Counted from the first letter of the stretch, positions 11,253-22,615 are shown. The stretch is 64,000 bases of DNA from Plectrocnemia conspersa (GCA_009617715.1 VTFK01000445.1:124001-188000); one strand, 5' to 3'. Notes: generated by a model from the letters alone, not told the origin. Numbers and translations are program-made.

Positions 11253-11531
11253 ATGAATTGGAGGAGGTTCAAATTCTTGCACCAAGTAAAAAAAGAGAAA
11301 ATAGCGACACCAAAACCTGAAGTAACAAGGTCTACGTCTGTTGAATCGATACGAAAAATATATCATAACCTCAAAGGTAATGAGCATATTTTAATAGAAA
11401 TTATATATGAAACTAAAAGAGCATTTTAAGTTAAATACAAGGGAACTTCTTCAGGTTCAAAATCGTATCGCGCGAGAGGAAATAAAAGCATTCTCCATAC
11501 AAGTCGCAAGTGTATAGGTCTACGTCTATAA
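11253..11531 (+). CDS. Small two-exon gene candidate, about 66 residues, basic protein
   Basis: Exon 1 (11253-11376) starts ATG and reads MNWRRFKFLHQVKKEKIATP, KPEVTRSTSVESIRKIYHNL, K. It ends at a donor AAAG|GTAATG. A 78-nt AT-rich intron (11377-11454) ends CTTCTTCAG. Exon 2 (11455-11531) keeps the frame across a phase-1 junction and reads GSKSYRARGNKSILHTSRK then CIGLRL and TAA. The product would be about 66 residues, strongly basic, with no signal peptide or membrane segment. Intron length, donor and acceptor suit an insect gene. A further acceptor (TTTTAG at about 11620) precedes HIERFEQEVDKKRYEKN and a stop, so other 3' splicing is possible. I recognise no family. It may be the 5' end of a longer gene or an uncharacterised small protein. 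Confidence 0.35.
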
Positions 11532-11884
11532 AAACGAGCTGAGTAAACGATTTTGATGCATATACAAATGAGCATGTTAGATTACTTAAAATATAAATGA
11601 GACTTTGTTCAATTTTAGCATATCGAGCGTTTCGAGCAAGAAGTAGATAAAAAACGATATGAAAAAAATTGAAAACACAAGTAAGATAAACATGTACAGT
11701 ATCATCAGGATACGATTAAACAATCAAAGATTTCAAAGCTAATTTTATAAATAAATTTATTTTATTGATGACAAAAATTGATGTACGATTTTAGGTAGAA
11801 ATATTATAATACTTACATATAAAATAAGGCAAACTAAAATACAATAATCTTTAATAACAGTGACCATTATATTGATTATATTTA

Positions 11885-12310
11885 TATGCGCCACTTATAG
11901 CTTCACTCCGATAAATTATACAATATTATGAACCCACTATTTGCTTAACACATTATAGTTAATTGGATCAAAAGTAATTTTTGTATATTTATTTAGATAT
12001 ATAGTGAAAATGGGCTACTTTTAAAAACAGCCACTTGTTGCTTTAGTCTGTTTTATATTATACAACACAGTGAGCACGATCTTGTCTTCGCACACTCACA
12101 ATTTTGTGATAATTCAGCTACTTCTTAAAGTGATATTTTACAGTTCGTTAATTATATAATCTAATGAACAGAATAACACAATATATTGAAATTAATTTGA
12201 GCTACTTTCAAAAGCCCTACTTGTTGATTCACTTTGTCTTATACAACACAATGAACACCAATCTAGAAATCATTGAGCTACTTTTAATAACCTAATAAAG
12301 TCTGTTTAAT
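11885..12310 (+). repeat. Degenerate repeat array (GCTACTT units)
   Basis: A block with [G/A]GCTACTTTTAAAA, then CACTTGTTG, then TTATACAACACA and GTGA[A/G]CAC occurs at about 12007-12078 and 12197-12257. Partial versions lie at about 11888, 12114 and 12268. Spacing varies (about 74-190 bp), so this is an old, eroded array. No coding frame. Confidence 0.5.
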
Positions 12311-12479
12311 GCAATAGTATTTATATTTACAATATATAGGAAGAATACATATATAAGTAAATGCGTCGGTCTATAATAGTCACACCCTTATTGCGCATCA
12401 TCCATATTGTTCGATTATGACTATCAAATATACGATCTGTTCACACATACAGTAGAACACGGTTATAAATAATCACATC

Positions 12480-12980
12480 GGCGTCTCAGGCGATATATTT
12501 ATAAAGGTTACAACCGCAAAAAAGTCTCACAAACGAAATAACAACTGTGTTCCATAAATTACGCGACGCGCCTCTGTATTTTTAACACTTATACATAATA
12601 GTGAATCACTCGCCGTTTTCGGCCGCAAAATCAGATCTGAATCGCTCAGATTTGACGCGAAACGAGCAAAATTTTCAGCCAGTCGTTAGATGCGTTTTCC
12701 CCGGATGAAAATTTTCACCGTCATGCGCATTGGGTGCATCTAGCTCGGGTTGCATCCGGGTTGCCCACGGCCCAGATTGGATTTCCCGGTTTTCCTTGTG
12801 CGGGATTGACCTGTGCGGTTTTCCGATGTGCATGAGTGACGTTCGGAGCTGTAGCCACTGAATATAAACTCTATATGCACTGAAGCGGCTCTGAAAGGTG
12901 CCGTTTCCGTACTTGTTTGATGTACGTATAGCCTATTTTGTATAGACAGCGCCGGCGCTGTCGGAAGGCTCAACAGGCTG
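12480..12980. other. CpG-rich island with palindromes
   Basis: About 450 bp of markedly higher G+C and CpG than its flanks. Internal repeats include GGGTTGC (twice), CGGTTTTCC (twice) and CAGATCTGA...TCAGATTTG. A perfect 18-bp palindrome GACAGCGCCGGCGCTGTC sits at 12945-12962. A 77-codon minus frame (12973 down to 12740) crosses it but matches nothing I know. Candidate regulatory island or 5' exon. Confidence 0.4.
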
Positions 12981-12999
12981 TGTGAATGGACAGATTTTG

Positions 13000-13660
13000 A
13001 AACTTTGATAGTATCTGCTATTATATGGCTGTATTACAAATCAATATTCTATAAATATGAAGCAAACTTATTGACCTATTTCAAATATCATCTAAAAATT
13101 TGCAACCTCATTTGAATCAATTAATTTTAAATTATCTAATGCTAATTGCATTGCTAGTAAGGTATAATAATTATATTAGTTTTTAATAAAATAATTTGTA
13201 ATGTATAGCAGCATCTATTGAAATTTTGAAAATAATATTTAGTCAAGTTTCAAACCTAATTTTAAGACATCTGTCGATGGCTTGTATAAGTAAATATATA
13301 TTCGTACAAGCTTGAGACATCTATAGATTTTCATATAAATCTTAAAGTAAGATATTTTGCCAATAGGTGGTGGAATTTAATGTTACATTATAATAATTTT
13401 AGATAATATTCGCTTTAAATTCATAGATGTCAAGTAATATTTTCCATATTTATTTAATTCAATTTAAAGTTTAATTTATTAATTTCCTAACTTAACATCA
13501 ATATTTTTGGCACAAATATAAATTAATTCATTTTAAAAGTAAATTTATACATTGATTTTAAATCTATTAAGTCCCTTACAATTTTTATTGCTATATAGTA
13601 TAGTTTTTATTTCTACAATTGATATTATGAAATTACTGCTATATGCTAATCATTTTACTT
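13000..13660. other. AT-rich DNA, no gene seen
   Basis: A+T-rich, no features. Confidence 0.6.
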
Positions 13661-14004
13661 TCATTTTGTAGTTAGGTGTGAAAAAAGACTCCTGGGAGCT
13701 TTTTTTTATTAAAAAAAAATGTATCTAAAATCTAATGCTATTTGTTATGAACAAAACTACATAAAATAAGTATTCTCAGTTATTAAAAATATTGTGTCTA
13801 AAAATATATGTTAAATAAATAAAGAACCTAATTTTAAAAAACGTACGGTCGACCAGTGTTATAAGACGGTAATTTATACCTGAAAACTTGGGTTCTAAAC
13901 GTATGTTAGAATGCATTTGGTAGGGCGACGCGGGGGGAGGGGGACTTGCCTGACCCCCTCATTGAATTTGGTCAGAAAAACGCACCTCATTTAATTAAAT
14001 TTAT

Positions 14005-14315
14005 TTATTATTAAATCTTCCGTTTTAACCTAACAGGCGTAAGCCCAATACGTTACATCTGGCAAATCTGTACAAACAGAGTAAGTCAATCAAACATAAT
14101 GAATACCTACAAGTAAATATTAACCACCAGACTTAAAGTCTTGGAATCGGTGACATCTATACAATTTATAATCAATAAATGTCACTGCAGCTGGGGCCGT
14201 TTTTTAATAATAGCACATTTTTTTATAAATATAAATTAGAGTGCCGCTGCCGGGGCTCGAACCTGCAACTTCGGAGTTACTAGTCTAATACGTTTCGGAC
14301 TACGCTACTTCGTCC
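14005..14315 (-). mobile_element. tRNA-derived SINE, full-length copy
   Basis: Read on the minus strand, the element starts GGACGAAGTAGCGTAGTCCG and carries a tRNA-like head. Box A is TAGCGTAGTCCG and box B is GGTTCGAGCCC. An anticodon-arm-like stem has CTAGTAA in the loop, suggesting a tRNA-Thr(AGT) ancestor. The body has an internal inverted repeat (TGACATCTAT, 14151-14160, against ATAAATGTCA) and a second palindrome around CAGACTTAAAGTCTTGG. The tail contains GTAACGTATTGGGCTTACGC. RNA polymerase III would drive transcription; mobilisation would need a LINE. Other copies lie at 25.7, 35.8 and 54.5 kb, with tails at 29.5 and 62.8 kb. Confidence 0.85.
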
Positions 14316-14469
14316 TCAATTGAAATAGAAATATTAAAAAAGTGTAAATGACATTTTTGATTCTCAACCAGAAATTCTCAGGTTATCCCTGAAAAAAAAT
14401 CTAAAACTATATCGCGGAAATATTTTTTTTAAATATGACATTTCTGTAAAATTATATTTGTAATGTAAA

Positions 14470-14870
14470 ATATATTTTCACCAGTAGATATATATTTTTA
14501 CCATTGAAAATATAATTTATCTGGAAGGTGTTAGTAAAATAATTTGATTTTAACTTTTCCATACGTAGTAATGTATACTACATTTATATACTTATCGTTA
14601 TTTATTCACATGTGATGTATAAATGTTACACTGAATGTGTATTTTTCGGTGAAATTTTATTTTCATTGGTAGAAAATATAATTTAACTGATAGGCGCTAA
14701 TATGCTGCTCTAAGATGTCTATGAAACTCAATTTGACAGTTGCGAAACGTACATTTGCTGTTCAAACCCAAACCTAACCTACACAAATTAAACACATCCA
14801 ACTTAACCTAATAAAAGTTCTTAAACTAATTATAATTTTATTACTTTAATGAAGTAAAGTCTAAAATACA
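14470..14870 (+). repeat. Dispersed repeat module (TTTTCACCAGTAG type), copy 1
   Basis: Begins TTTTCACCAGTAG, contains TCGGTGAAATTTTATTTTC and a GCGAAACGTACATTTGCTG strip, and ends TTAACCTAATAAAAGT. The same strips occur in the same order at 36.58-36.87 kb. In both places the module lies beyond the head of a SINE, so SINE and module may have been duplicated together. Confidence 0.6.
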
Positions 14871-14995
14871 AACTAAGCTAATTTAACTCTTATGGGAAGA
14901 AAAAGTACAGACACGTCGAATTTTGCATATTTCTCCATAGTTTGCCTGCACTTCTATATTACACTATGTTTTAAAAATATACTAGCTACCTGATA

Positions 14996-15277
14996 TGAGA
15001 ATATTGGTCAAAGTGTATTCAAACCGAATTTTGGTCAATAGGAGGGCGCAAAAAACAGTTTCTCCTTTTCAGAAGTAAAAAATTCACGCCAAAAGCAATA
15101 AAATCGTGTCAGTGCCGTTGCAGTGGGAACGCTCGCTAGCGAATGCTTTCACTGCGATGGTATCGACACAATTTGATGGCTTTTGACGCGAATTTTTTAC
15201 TTTTGAGAAGGAATAATTGTTTTTTACGCTCTCTTATTGGTCAAAATTCGGTTTTTATATACTTCATTCGATTCTCA
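14996..15277. mobile_element. Foldback element: 280-bp palindrome with no spacer
   Basis: The left arm (14996-15137) is repeated in inverted form by the right arm (15138-15277), meeting at CGCTAGCG (15134-15141). Matching strips include TGAGAAT at the ends, AACCGAATTTTGG[A]CAAT, AAGTAAAAAATTC and GCGTCAAAAGC. The arms differ by scattered substitutions, including changes at CpG. There is no coding frame. This is the form of a foldback or palindromic miniature element, and its transcript would fold into a hairpin of about 140 bp. No clear target duplication; GATA stands near both ends. Confidence 0.85.
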
Positions 15278-15454
15278 CTTATCGTTATTTTGTTATAAAA
15301 AGTCTTCTAAACAGGGAACCCATTGAATTTGGCCACAATGAAATACTAGGAATCTTAATGAAATTGAAAAAAACCACCACTTAATGACCAAATTTTACCC
15401 CTCCCCCCCCACAGGAAAAAGCGGTAATGACACGGTTAGACTTATGTCTGAAAT

Positions 15455-15535
15455 CGCAATTAGTTATTTTTATAAAATTCTGATTCCGATCGATCATCAA
15501 AGATTAGGTTTTCTTAGATTTTTATAATCTTTTTT
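15455..15535 (+). repeat. Dispersed repeat fragment (GATCGATCATC...TTTTCTTAGATTTT)
   Basis: TTCTGATTCCGATCGATCATC followed by GATTAGGTTTTCTTAGATTTTT matches the right half of the copy at 34.26-34.38 kb and, reversed, the copy at 46.03-46.19 kb. The family is unknown. Confidence 0.5.
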
Positions 15536-15699
15536 ATAATAAAAAGTATAATTAGCATTTATACCGCTTGATCGACATTGACATCAATCTTCATACGTAC
15601 TAAGTATATAATACATGCTCACGTTTAAATCGTACCTGGTTCAGTCAAATCTAACGTATACGTGCATTAAATCGGAAGCAATGATAATGTTTATGTATT

Positions 15700-16040
15700 A
15701 TAAAAGGAAAAACTCACTTTTCGGCCTCGGAGCCCGTCGACGGGAATTCGAAATTTGAAAATTGTTTATCTAGTTTAATCAATGTATTCGTATAATCCTT
15801 ACACACATTATGTTTATATTTAATTTTCATAGTTATAACATACCTTGTTAATTTGTAATCCAATTATTTATGTTCAGTCAAATCGAAGCACACACGTGAC
15901 GAATTAATAAAAATTATTCTCGCGTAGCAAAATTTTACTAATAAATAATAATTATTTAAAACTGTTGTCAGGTTACTGTCAGCCATCTTGTTTTATATTT
16001 AAATGCTTATTTTTCATTGGTCGACAACAAAAGAATATTA
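15700..16040. other. Small island with palindrome CCCGTCGACGGG
   Basis: The perfect 12-bp palindrome lies at 15733-15744 in a short GC-richer strip. The remainder is AT-rich. No frame seen. Confidence 0.4.
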
Positions 16041-16279
16041 GCGGAGGCTCGAAAATCATCGTGCCAACATTATTTTTATTTTTAATAATTAAAATTAAAT
16101 AGATTTCCTTTGTTTACGTGTATTGTTATACACCGTTCATACAAAGTAGAAAATTGATAGGTTCAATGTTAAATAAATATCCGCTTCTACACATAGTTTT
16201 TTAAAAAAAAAGAACCCATAGGTACAATACACAATGCACATTTTATCTTGGTGCAATAAATAAAAATAGTCACAATAGA

Positions 16280-16745
16280 CACGACGTTAGATGCTGATGT
16301 TTACCGCGGGTTGATGAAATTCACGCACGAACGCAAACTAGCGTAACAAAACAACACATACACGGGAGCTCGTAGATAAAGACCCATCAGAGTACCACAT
16401 TGTTTTATTTATTATGGGCGACGAGTGTGTGTCCGTTGAACAACAACAACACATCCTGGGACACAGGAACTCTTCCATTTTCCTCTCGGCTGCGCGATTT
16501 CAATGGGTTTTTAATGCGGGGTCGTTTGTTTACGGTGCCCTTTGGGTGATCCGCTCTCCTTTATGGGCCATCGAAGGGTCAGGGAATGTGATTTAAATAG
16601 CGCTTATTATTTTCATTGGCGCATTCTTTTCGACGGGTGGGTCCATTGTGCGATTTTTGGGTGCGTCGCAGTATCGTTAAAGGGTCAAATGCGCGACGAG
16701 AACATCTGGCCTGGGCGATATAATTATGACCGCATAGATTTTTTT
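16280..16745. other. Non-coding island (candidate regulatory element)
   Basis: About 460 bp of balanced composition between AT-rich flanks. Two overlapping plus-strand frames of 60 and 68 codons cross it but have no known motif and no splice context. CpG-containing words such as GCGCGA and GCGTCG recur. The pattern suits a conserved enhancer better than an exon. Confidence 0.35.
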
Positions 16746-17035
16746 TAAGAATAGTAAAAAGAATAAATTAAAACATAAATCCTTATACATGTGTATATAT
16801 CATACAATAGCTAATACATAGAATGATTCAGTTGAAACATCGAATGTTTAATACTCTTTCTAAACAGATTAAATTATAAACATATTATGCAAATGCAATA
16901 AGTGCTTTAGTGTAAAGAAACACAAATACCATTTTTAAATGTAAAATAATAATTATTATTTCGAAAATTTAATAGCACCGTAAGTCCACAAATTCCCGTT
17001 ACACAATTCAACCTCGGATAATATACATTAAGCCA

Positions 17036-17243
17036 ATGTTGCATCGTTTGTTGGAAATCTTGAAAAAAATCGCTGATTGCGATCATCCAGCTGATTGGTG
17101 AGCAAGCAATGAGGAGAGGGTAGTCACACCAACCAGAACTCTAAGGATCTTACACGGACAACATTCCTGCGCCAGCTTCTCCTCCACTATTCAGAGAAAA
17201 CATCTCGCCATTCATAGTCTGTCGCAATATGTAATATAATCTA
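17036..17243 (+). pseudogene. Possible coding relic, one in-frame stop
   Basis: From ATG at 17036 the frame reads MLHRLLEILKKIADCDHPAD then W, a TGA at 17099, and then continues open to TAA at 17241-17243 (ASNEERVVTPTRTLRILHGQ and on). Apart from the TGA the frame is open for 68 codons with balanced composition. I recognise no family. It may be a decayed gene or chance. Confidence 0.2.
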
Positions 17244-17259
17244 ATAAAATTCTCACTAG

Positions 17260-20200
17260 CTTCCAACTGCGTTATTCTGACAAAATCCACCTCTCAGGAT
17301 TAGAATCCCGAAATAGCAATATTTTTAAATGTCTTACAACCGCTGCATAAAAAGGGTGCATCTGTGCCAGATGTTTGAAAATGTGAATGCATTCTTATAA
17401 GCATTTATTATATGTCAGAAGTATTTGAATAGCAAGAAATTGTTTACGTATTTCTCAACTACTCTAATGAGCCTTATCTTTGCTTTGAAAATCTAAGATT
17501 TACAATAATAATCAGATAACAATAAACTGCTCTGTATGGAAATTTGCAGATTTTCAGCGAAATTAAATCTTGTTGTTTTATCTCTTTTTGTTCAAAATAT
17601 TCACAAAGTAAAGTAGCAACGTAGTATAAACATTTCCTCTACATTTCAAGAATGAATACGGGATCCCGAAATTCCTAAGTAAATTTGACGTTCTGTGACT
17701 AATCGAAGAAGATTGAAAATATAAATATAAATTGTATATATAATTAATTTTTAATAGTATCAAAAACAATATTATAAAGCAATACAATTAAAGAAAATAT
17801 AAACTAATACAATCTAATCCAAATATTTTAATATTCGAATACAGAATATAATCACATATTTTTTAACTATTAGATTTTCGAACATTTGTCAAACTATTCG
17901 TTTATATTTGTAGTGGATTTTTTCAATTTTTTTAATATCTATAAATACTGAAATAAATTTTCAGCTATACAAAAACAGAATTGTGAATTATTTCTTTAGT
18001 CTTTTTGCGTATTAAAACAACGCAGGTAGTATTTTTTCTATGTATCGTTGTACTATTTACAGCTCATTTGTGCCTTTTTTGTTTTGAAAAATATATCTTC
18101 TTATCATTATGTTATTTACAAGTCATTGCCATAACCATTAAGAGTCGGCAAACGAAATAATTGTAAAAAAATACTTAGTATTTGTCGAAATTTCAGAAAT
18201 TACTCATATTTCCTATGAATCTTGTGTAGCTGTGGACTATCTCAATGGCTGGTATTGATTTTTTTATTTTTTAAATCAATACAAACTAGGTTTATCTGTT
18301 CAAAAAAATCATTACAGTAATAAATATTTGAACTGTAGTTTTTCCGCAGCAGATAGAATTAAAACTAAACTTACTAATTAAATTGCAACTTTGTACAGAT
18401 TTGTTTGAATAGTTGATGTTATAGCATTAAATGAATATGAGTTTAAGAACCATTATTCATTATTGAAACCGTATTTTTTTATTCTTTATAACTGTAAGAA
18501 TATATGTGAATATTGTACGTTTACTTTTCGATATTTAAATAGTTAAAAATAACGTATATTTAGAAAAACATATAGTTTTAAATCTAGTTTTTTGACAATT
18601 GCAATGGTTATATGACTCATACAACTATGCTAAAAATAATTTATATTTAATTTTTCTATTACTTTTCTGTAGCAGTTTTTCACAAAAACTGTATATTCGA
18701 ATACAAGTTTTTTTGATGATACGTAAACAATTTTCTTTTTTTTTCATAGCCTTATACTTTTCAAATATATCTCTAAATAAAATTTATATTTAAGCTTTAC
18801 AAATCATTAGTAATTTAGTAAAAAAATACAGATTTTTTTTGATACACTAAATTCTTAATTCTCAATCTTATCTTTCAAATTTTTTAAAAAAGTTATAAAT
18901 ATTATATGAAAATCATATCTTAAAAAAAGTTATAAATACACGAAAACCACATATTAAAAGACTATTTTTAAATTTTTATTTTATTATAAATTTTATTTTT
19001 AACAAACGGCTTAAAAAATCGTAAAATAAATAACAAAATAACTGCAATTTTAACTATATTTTTTTAATTATACTGTTATTCTCCTATTTGGTAAATCTTA
19101 TCATTTAATTTCCTTATTTCGTACGGTGAAAATTAAATACTGCACCTTAATTATATAAGCAAAATATTATATTTTTTATTTGTGAATCTGTAATTAATAC
19201 AATATATTCCTATATTATTTTGCAAATTATTTTGATTTGTCGGTGAAATAAGAGACGTCATTAAAAGATTGCTAATCATTTATTATAAATAAATATAAAT
19301 TTGTGTTACAAATTAAAATTACATATAAAAGCAATAACAGATAAATATACATTATATAAAATAATTTACATATTTTTATATAAACAAATATTGCAAATCT
19401 TTGGTCTATTTTATTGGCTATACAAAACGGTGAGATAATAAGCTAGTAATTTGGTCTACATACCTGCGTGCTAATCAACATTCCATGCTAAAAAATCTAT
19501 TAAAAAAATAACAATTAAATATATCGCAATATTACTCGATGTGAATCATTGATTATTCTATATTAAAGGGTCAAAGATTTTTTAGCTATTACATTAAAAT
19601 ATTTGCTACGAGTTTAAAATAAAAAATCAATGAACATTTTAAAATAAAATAGTAAAATTTACTATATAAATATGTTTTATTTAATTTATGATCTTCATTA
19701 GGCGTTTATCTAATTTAACATATACATACGTAAATAATAAAATATTTAATAGAAACATTAATTAAAATATGCTGTGAACCAGGATACTAAATAAATTATA
19801 TATTACTATGACATGCTAAGATAAAATAAATAATTTATAATATTATTCAGAATAAATTAAACAAGTATAATATGCACGTTACGTATACAATAAAATACAG
19901 CTAGTTTTGCAAAATTATTCAGAATGCAAATCATATGCGCTATTGAGTAATGAAATTACTTACTACATAGTAGTGAACTTTTGCAAAGTTTCAAACGAGA
20001 ACTTTTAATACCTCCAAAGTGAATTTTATTATAATTTATTTAACAAACATAACACGTGTTCAGAAGCACGCATTTTAATGCATACTAATTTTGATGTAAT
20101 ATATACATATTATAACAATTAGTTTATTATTAATAATAATATTAAACTTATTATCATCGTTTTAATTATAATAATAAGATCATATTAATTGGTGCGTTTT
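17260..20200. other. Long AT-rich stretch, no gene seen
   Basis: Nearly 3 kb of A+T-rich DNA. A small tandem (two about 36-bp units of AAAAAAGTTATAAATA...) lies near 18885-18955. Short hydrophobic frames here are typical of AT-rich DNA. Confidence 0.65.
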
Positions 20201-20274
20201 TTTCAGTGTGCCAATTAAGACGGTGAAAAAATCGACGTTTAATATATATAAAATTGAGCTTTATTTGCTGAAAT

Positions 20275-20565
20275 AAAATGCCGTTTACCCTACGATCTCC
20301 CGCAGCGGCCATTCCATAGGGGCGGTGCCCCCTCACCCCCTAACTCAGCCCTAACGAACCACCCCAACGGCCGTTCTCTCGCCCTGAAAACCGATACTAG
20401 CCTGGTTCTGCGATTCCACTCTTTTGCTTTCACCTCCGCCACCACCGCCAAGGGGTTGAACTTGCACCCCCGTCAAATCCCCTTAAAAATAAAAAGAACT
20501 ACTAAAATGACGCACCCCCGCAGACGACGGCGTCTTGCGATGTCAAAGAAGTGAATATTATAATG
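20275..20565. other. GC-rich island upstream of the Jockey LINE
   Basis: An abrupt block of high G+C with C-rich plus strand (CCCCCTCACCCCC, CCTCCGCCACCACCGCC). No long frame. Together with the island at 22.0-22.2 kb it brackets the LINE, so the two may once have been one island split by the insertion, or be independent regulatory blocks. Confidence 0.4.
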
Positions 20566-20670
20566 TGTTCGATGATAGCTTCATTAAAATATATTATTTT
20601 ATATAAAATAACTTTATTACTTATTATTAATAATTTAACTAACTTATTTAATTAACGCAGTGTTTAGATT

Positions 20671-21715
20671 AAAACACGAGCCCAGTGTCTGGAAAAAAGC
20701 AAAAGTAATAATGATTCCCAAGTCAGGAAAAACATTCAAAAAAAAAACTCCTGTTGAAAAAAATTAAGCCCATGATACAGAAAAAAAAGAAAAGTGCTAA
20801 AAGAAAAATATATTTTTTCAGCTACTTTCTCAGATATTGCTCAAGCTTTTGTTGGAATATGGCACATAGGCTTATTTTAAAAATTAATTAGCATACCTCA
20901 GAAGCAATATGTAGAATAACTTGAATCGTACATTTCCAACAGATTATTAGAAATTAAATAAAATAACGAATATTCTGAATTCAGAGAAATAAGAGCTGGT
21001 GTCCTACAAGGAAGTATTCTAGATCTGATACTCTATTTATTGTATAACGTATGATTTGTCACAATTGCAACATTTGCAGATAATACAGCAATCCTTTCAG
21101 TGGAGTAAGAAATAGCGAATAGTACCGAAAAACTTCAACAAATTGCTGCAAGGATTACAAATTGGAGCAAAAAATGGATAATAAAGTTGAATGAACTAAA
21201 ATTCCCTAATTTCACTAATAAAAAATAATAAAAAAAATCATAAATGGCAATACTATCCCATTTGAAAATACAGATAGATACCTTGGCATATATCTTGAAC
21301 ACCAAACTGGTATGGAAGTAACATATACAAATAAAAAATAAGAACTTAAAATAAAACATAGAAAGCTATATTGGTTTATGGAAAAAAACTCCTAATTAAT
21401 AATATACAACAAAGTCAAGATATATAATCAAATCCTGAAAACAGTTTTGGTCTCCTGCATATATCTCTGGGAATGTGCCAAACAGTAGCAAATTAAAATA
21501 AAGTGTTACAAAACATTGTGAATGCTCCGTAGTATGTTCGCAATAAAGAAATACATCTTGGCCTATGTGTCTATATGTATAAAACGTTTGCTGCTAAACA
21601 CAAAACAATGCTTCAACAGCACGTCAACATCGAGACAGCAATCTCCTCAATGTGTACAACTTGAAAAGACTGCTGAAGAGGACTTAGCCATTCGAACTGT
21701 TTTCTGTTTTGTAGT
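20671..21715 (+). pseudogene. Jockey-type LINE, ORF2 reverse transcriptase relic
   Basis: Reading across frames, the plus strand carries the ordered motifs of a Jockey-clade reverse transcriptase. They are PSVWKKAKVIMIPKSGKTF, then FSDIAQAFVGIWHIGL (motif A, first Asp kept at about 20833-20835), REIRAGVLQGSILDLILYLL (GVPQGS site), TIATFADNTAI (21073-21084; FADD has become FADN) and NTDRYLGIYLEHQTG. The C-terminal strips NAP*YVRNKEIH and QQHVNIET follow. There are many stops and frameshifts and no endonuclease domain, so it is a 5'-truncated, long-dead copy. No poly-A tail or target duplication can be fixed. Confidence 0.85.
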
Positions 21716-22029
21716 ATAGATTTAGGTACAATCTTGTAAAGCGACACCCATTTTTAAATTTTAGTAAGTTTATTATCACAATTTTTAAAATATGTTTTCA
21801 TACATCTGCCCAAAAATTAAGAACCACTTATCTAAAATAAGTCATTTGATATTCAAATTTATTTAATTTTAGTTTATAGTAAATAAGCATAAATATATTA
21901 ATATTTTTTCTGAAGTCCTGAAATAGCCTTTATTAATATATTAATTATTTTTTATTATATATATTTACCAAATATTTTCTCGATCCACGTCTCGCTGAAC
22001 AGACTGTATTCAGTGTATATTTTTATGAT

Positions 22030-22225
22030 AAAAATCCTGAACGGGCGATCACCCTCTCCCTCCGGTGAAATGGCCGGTTGCCATGGCGACATTCTTTTCG
22101 TTTAGAGGGGGAGGGCTGTGCACCCTCGTCGCGGGAGTGAACCCTCCCCTAGTCCGGATAAGGGAAAAGGGAAAACTTGTGGCTCTAAAGGGGAGAGACT
22201 TGCACGACCAACACTAAAAATATAT
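22030..22225. other. GC-rich island with an X-box-like palindrome
   Basis: High G+C with CCCTC and GAGGG runs. GTTGCCATGGCGAC (22077-22090) fits the RFX X-box consensus, which controls cilium genes, with the two half-sites separated by AT. No coding frame. Confidence 0.4.
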
Positions 22226-22615
22226 ACAGGTTGCTCGAAATGACCTATTTGTCATGAACTATTAAAGTTATCGAAGATTTTTAAATTAATTTTTAATCTA
22301 AATTTTACAGTACGATTGCAATGGGTATGCCAGCTGTTTAAAATAAAATTGTACAAATGTTAGAGGCTTAGAATATCTTTGAATTTTACTGTGGTATTGA
22401 TGCTACAATTTTTTTTTAAATTATGTTTTGAAAACAAATTTAAAAACTTGAATGCTAATAAAGCTTTTAGTAAATTATAAACCCTATTTTAACTAGAGAC
22501 TCAATGTATATAAAAAATAACCAATACCACGAAATTAATTAAAAAAAAAAACAATTTCCTATGCAGCAAGCTTAAATTTTAATCTACAAGAGATATTTGG
22601 ATAATAGATATTTTT
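22225..22615. other. AT-rich DNA, no gene seen
   Basis: A+T-rich, no features. Confidence 0.6.
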
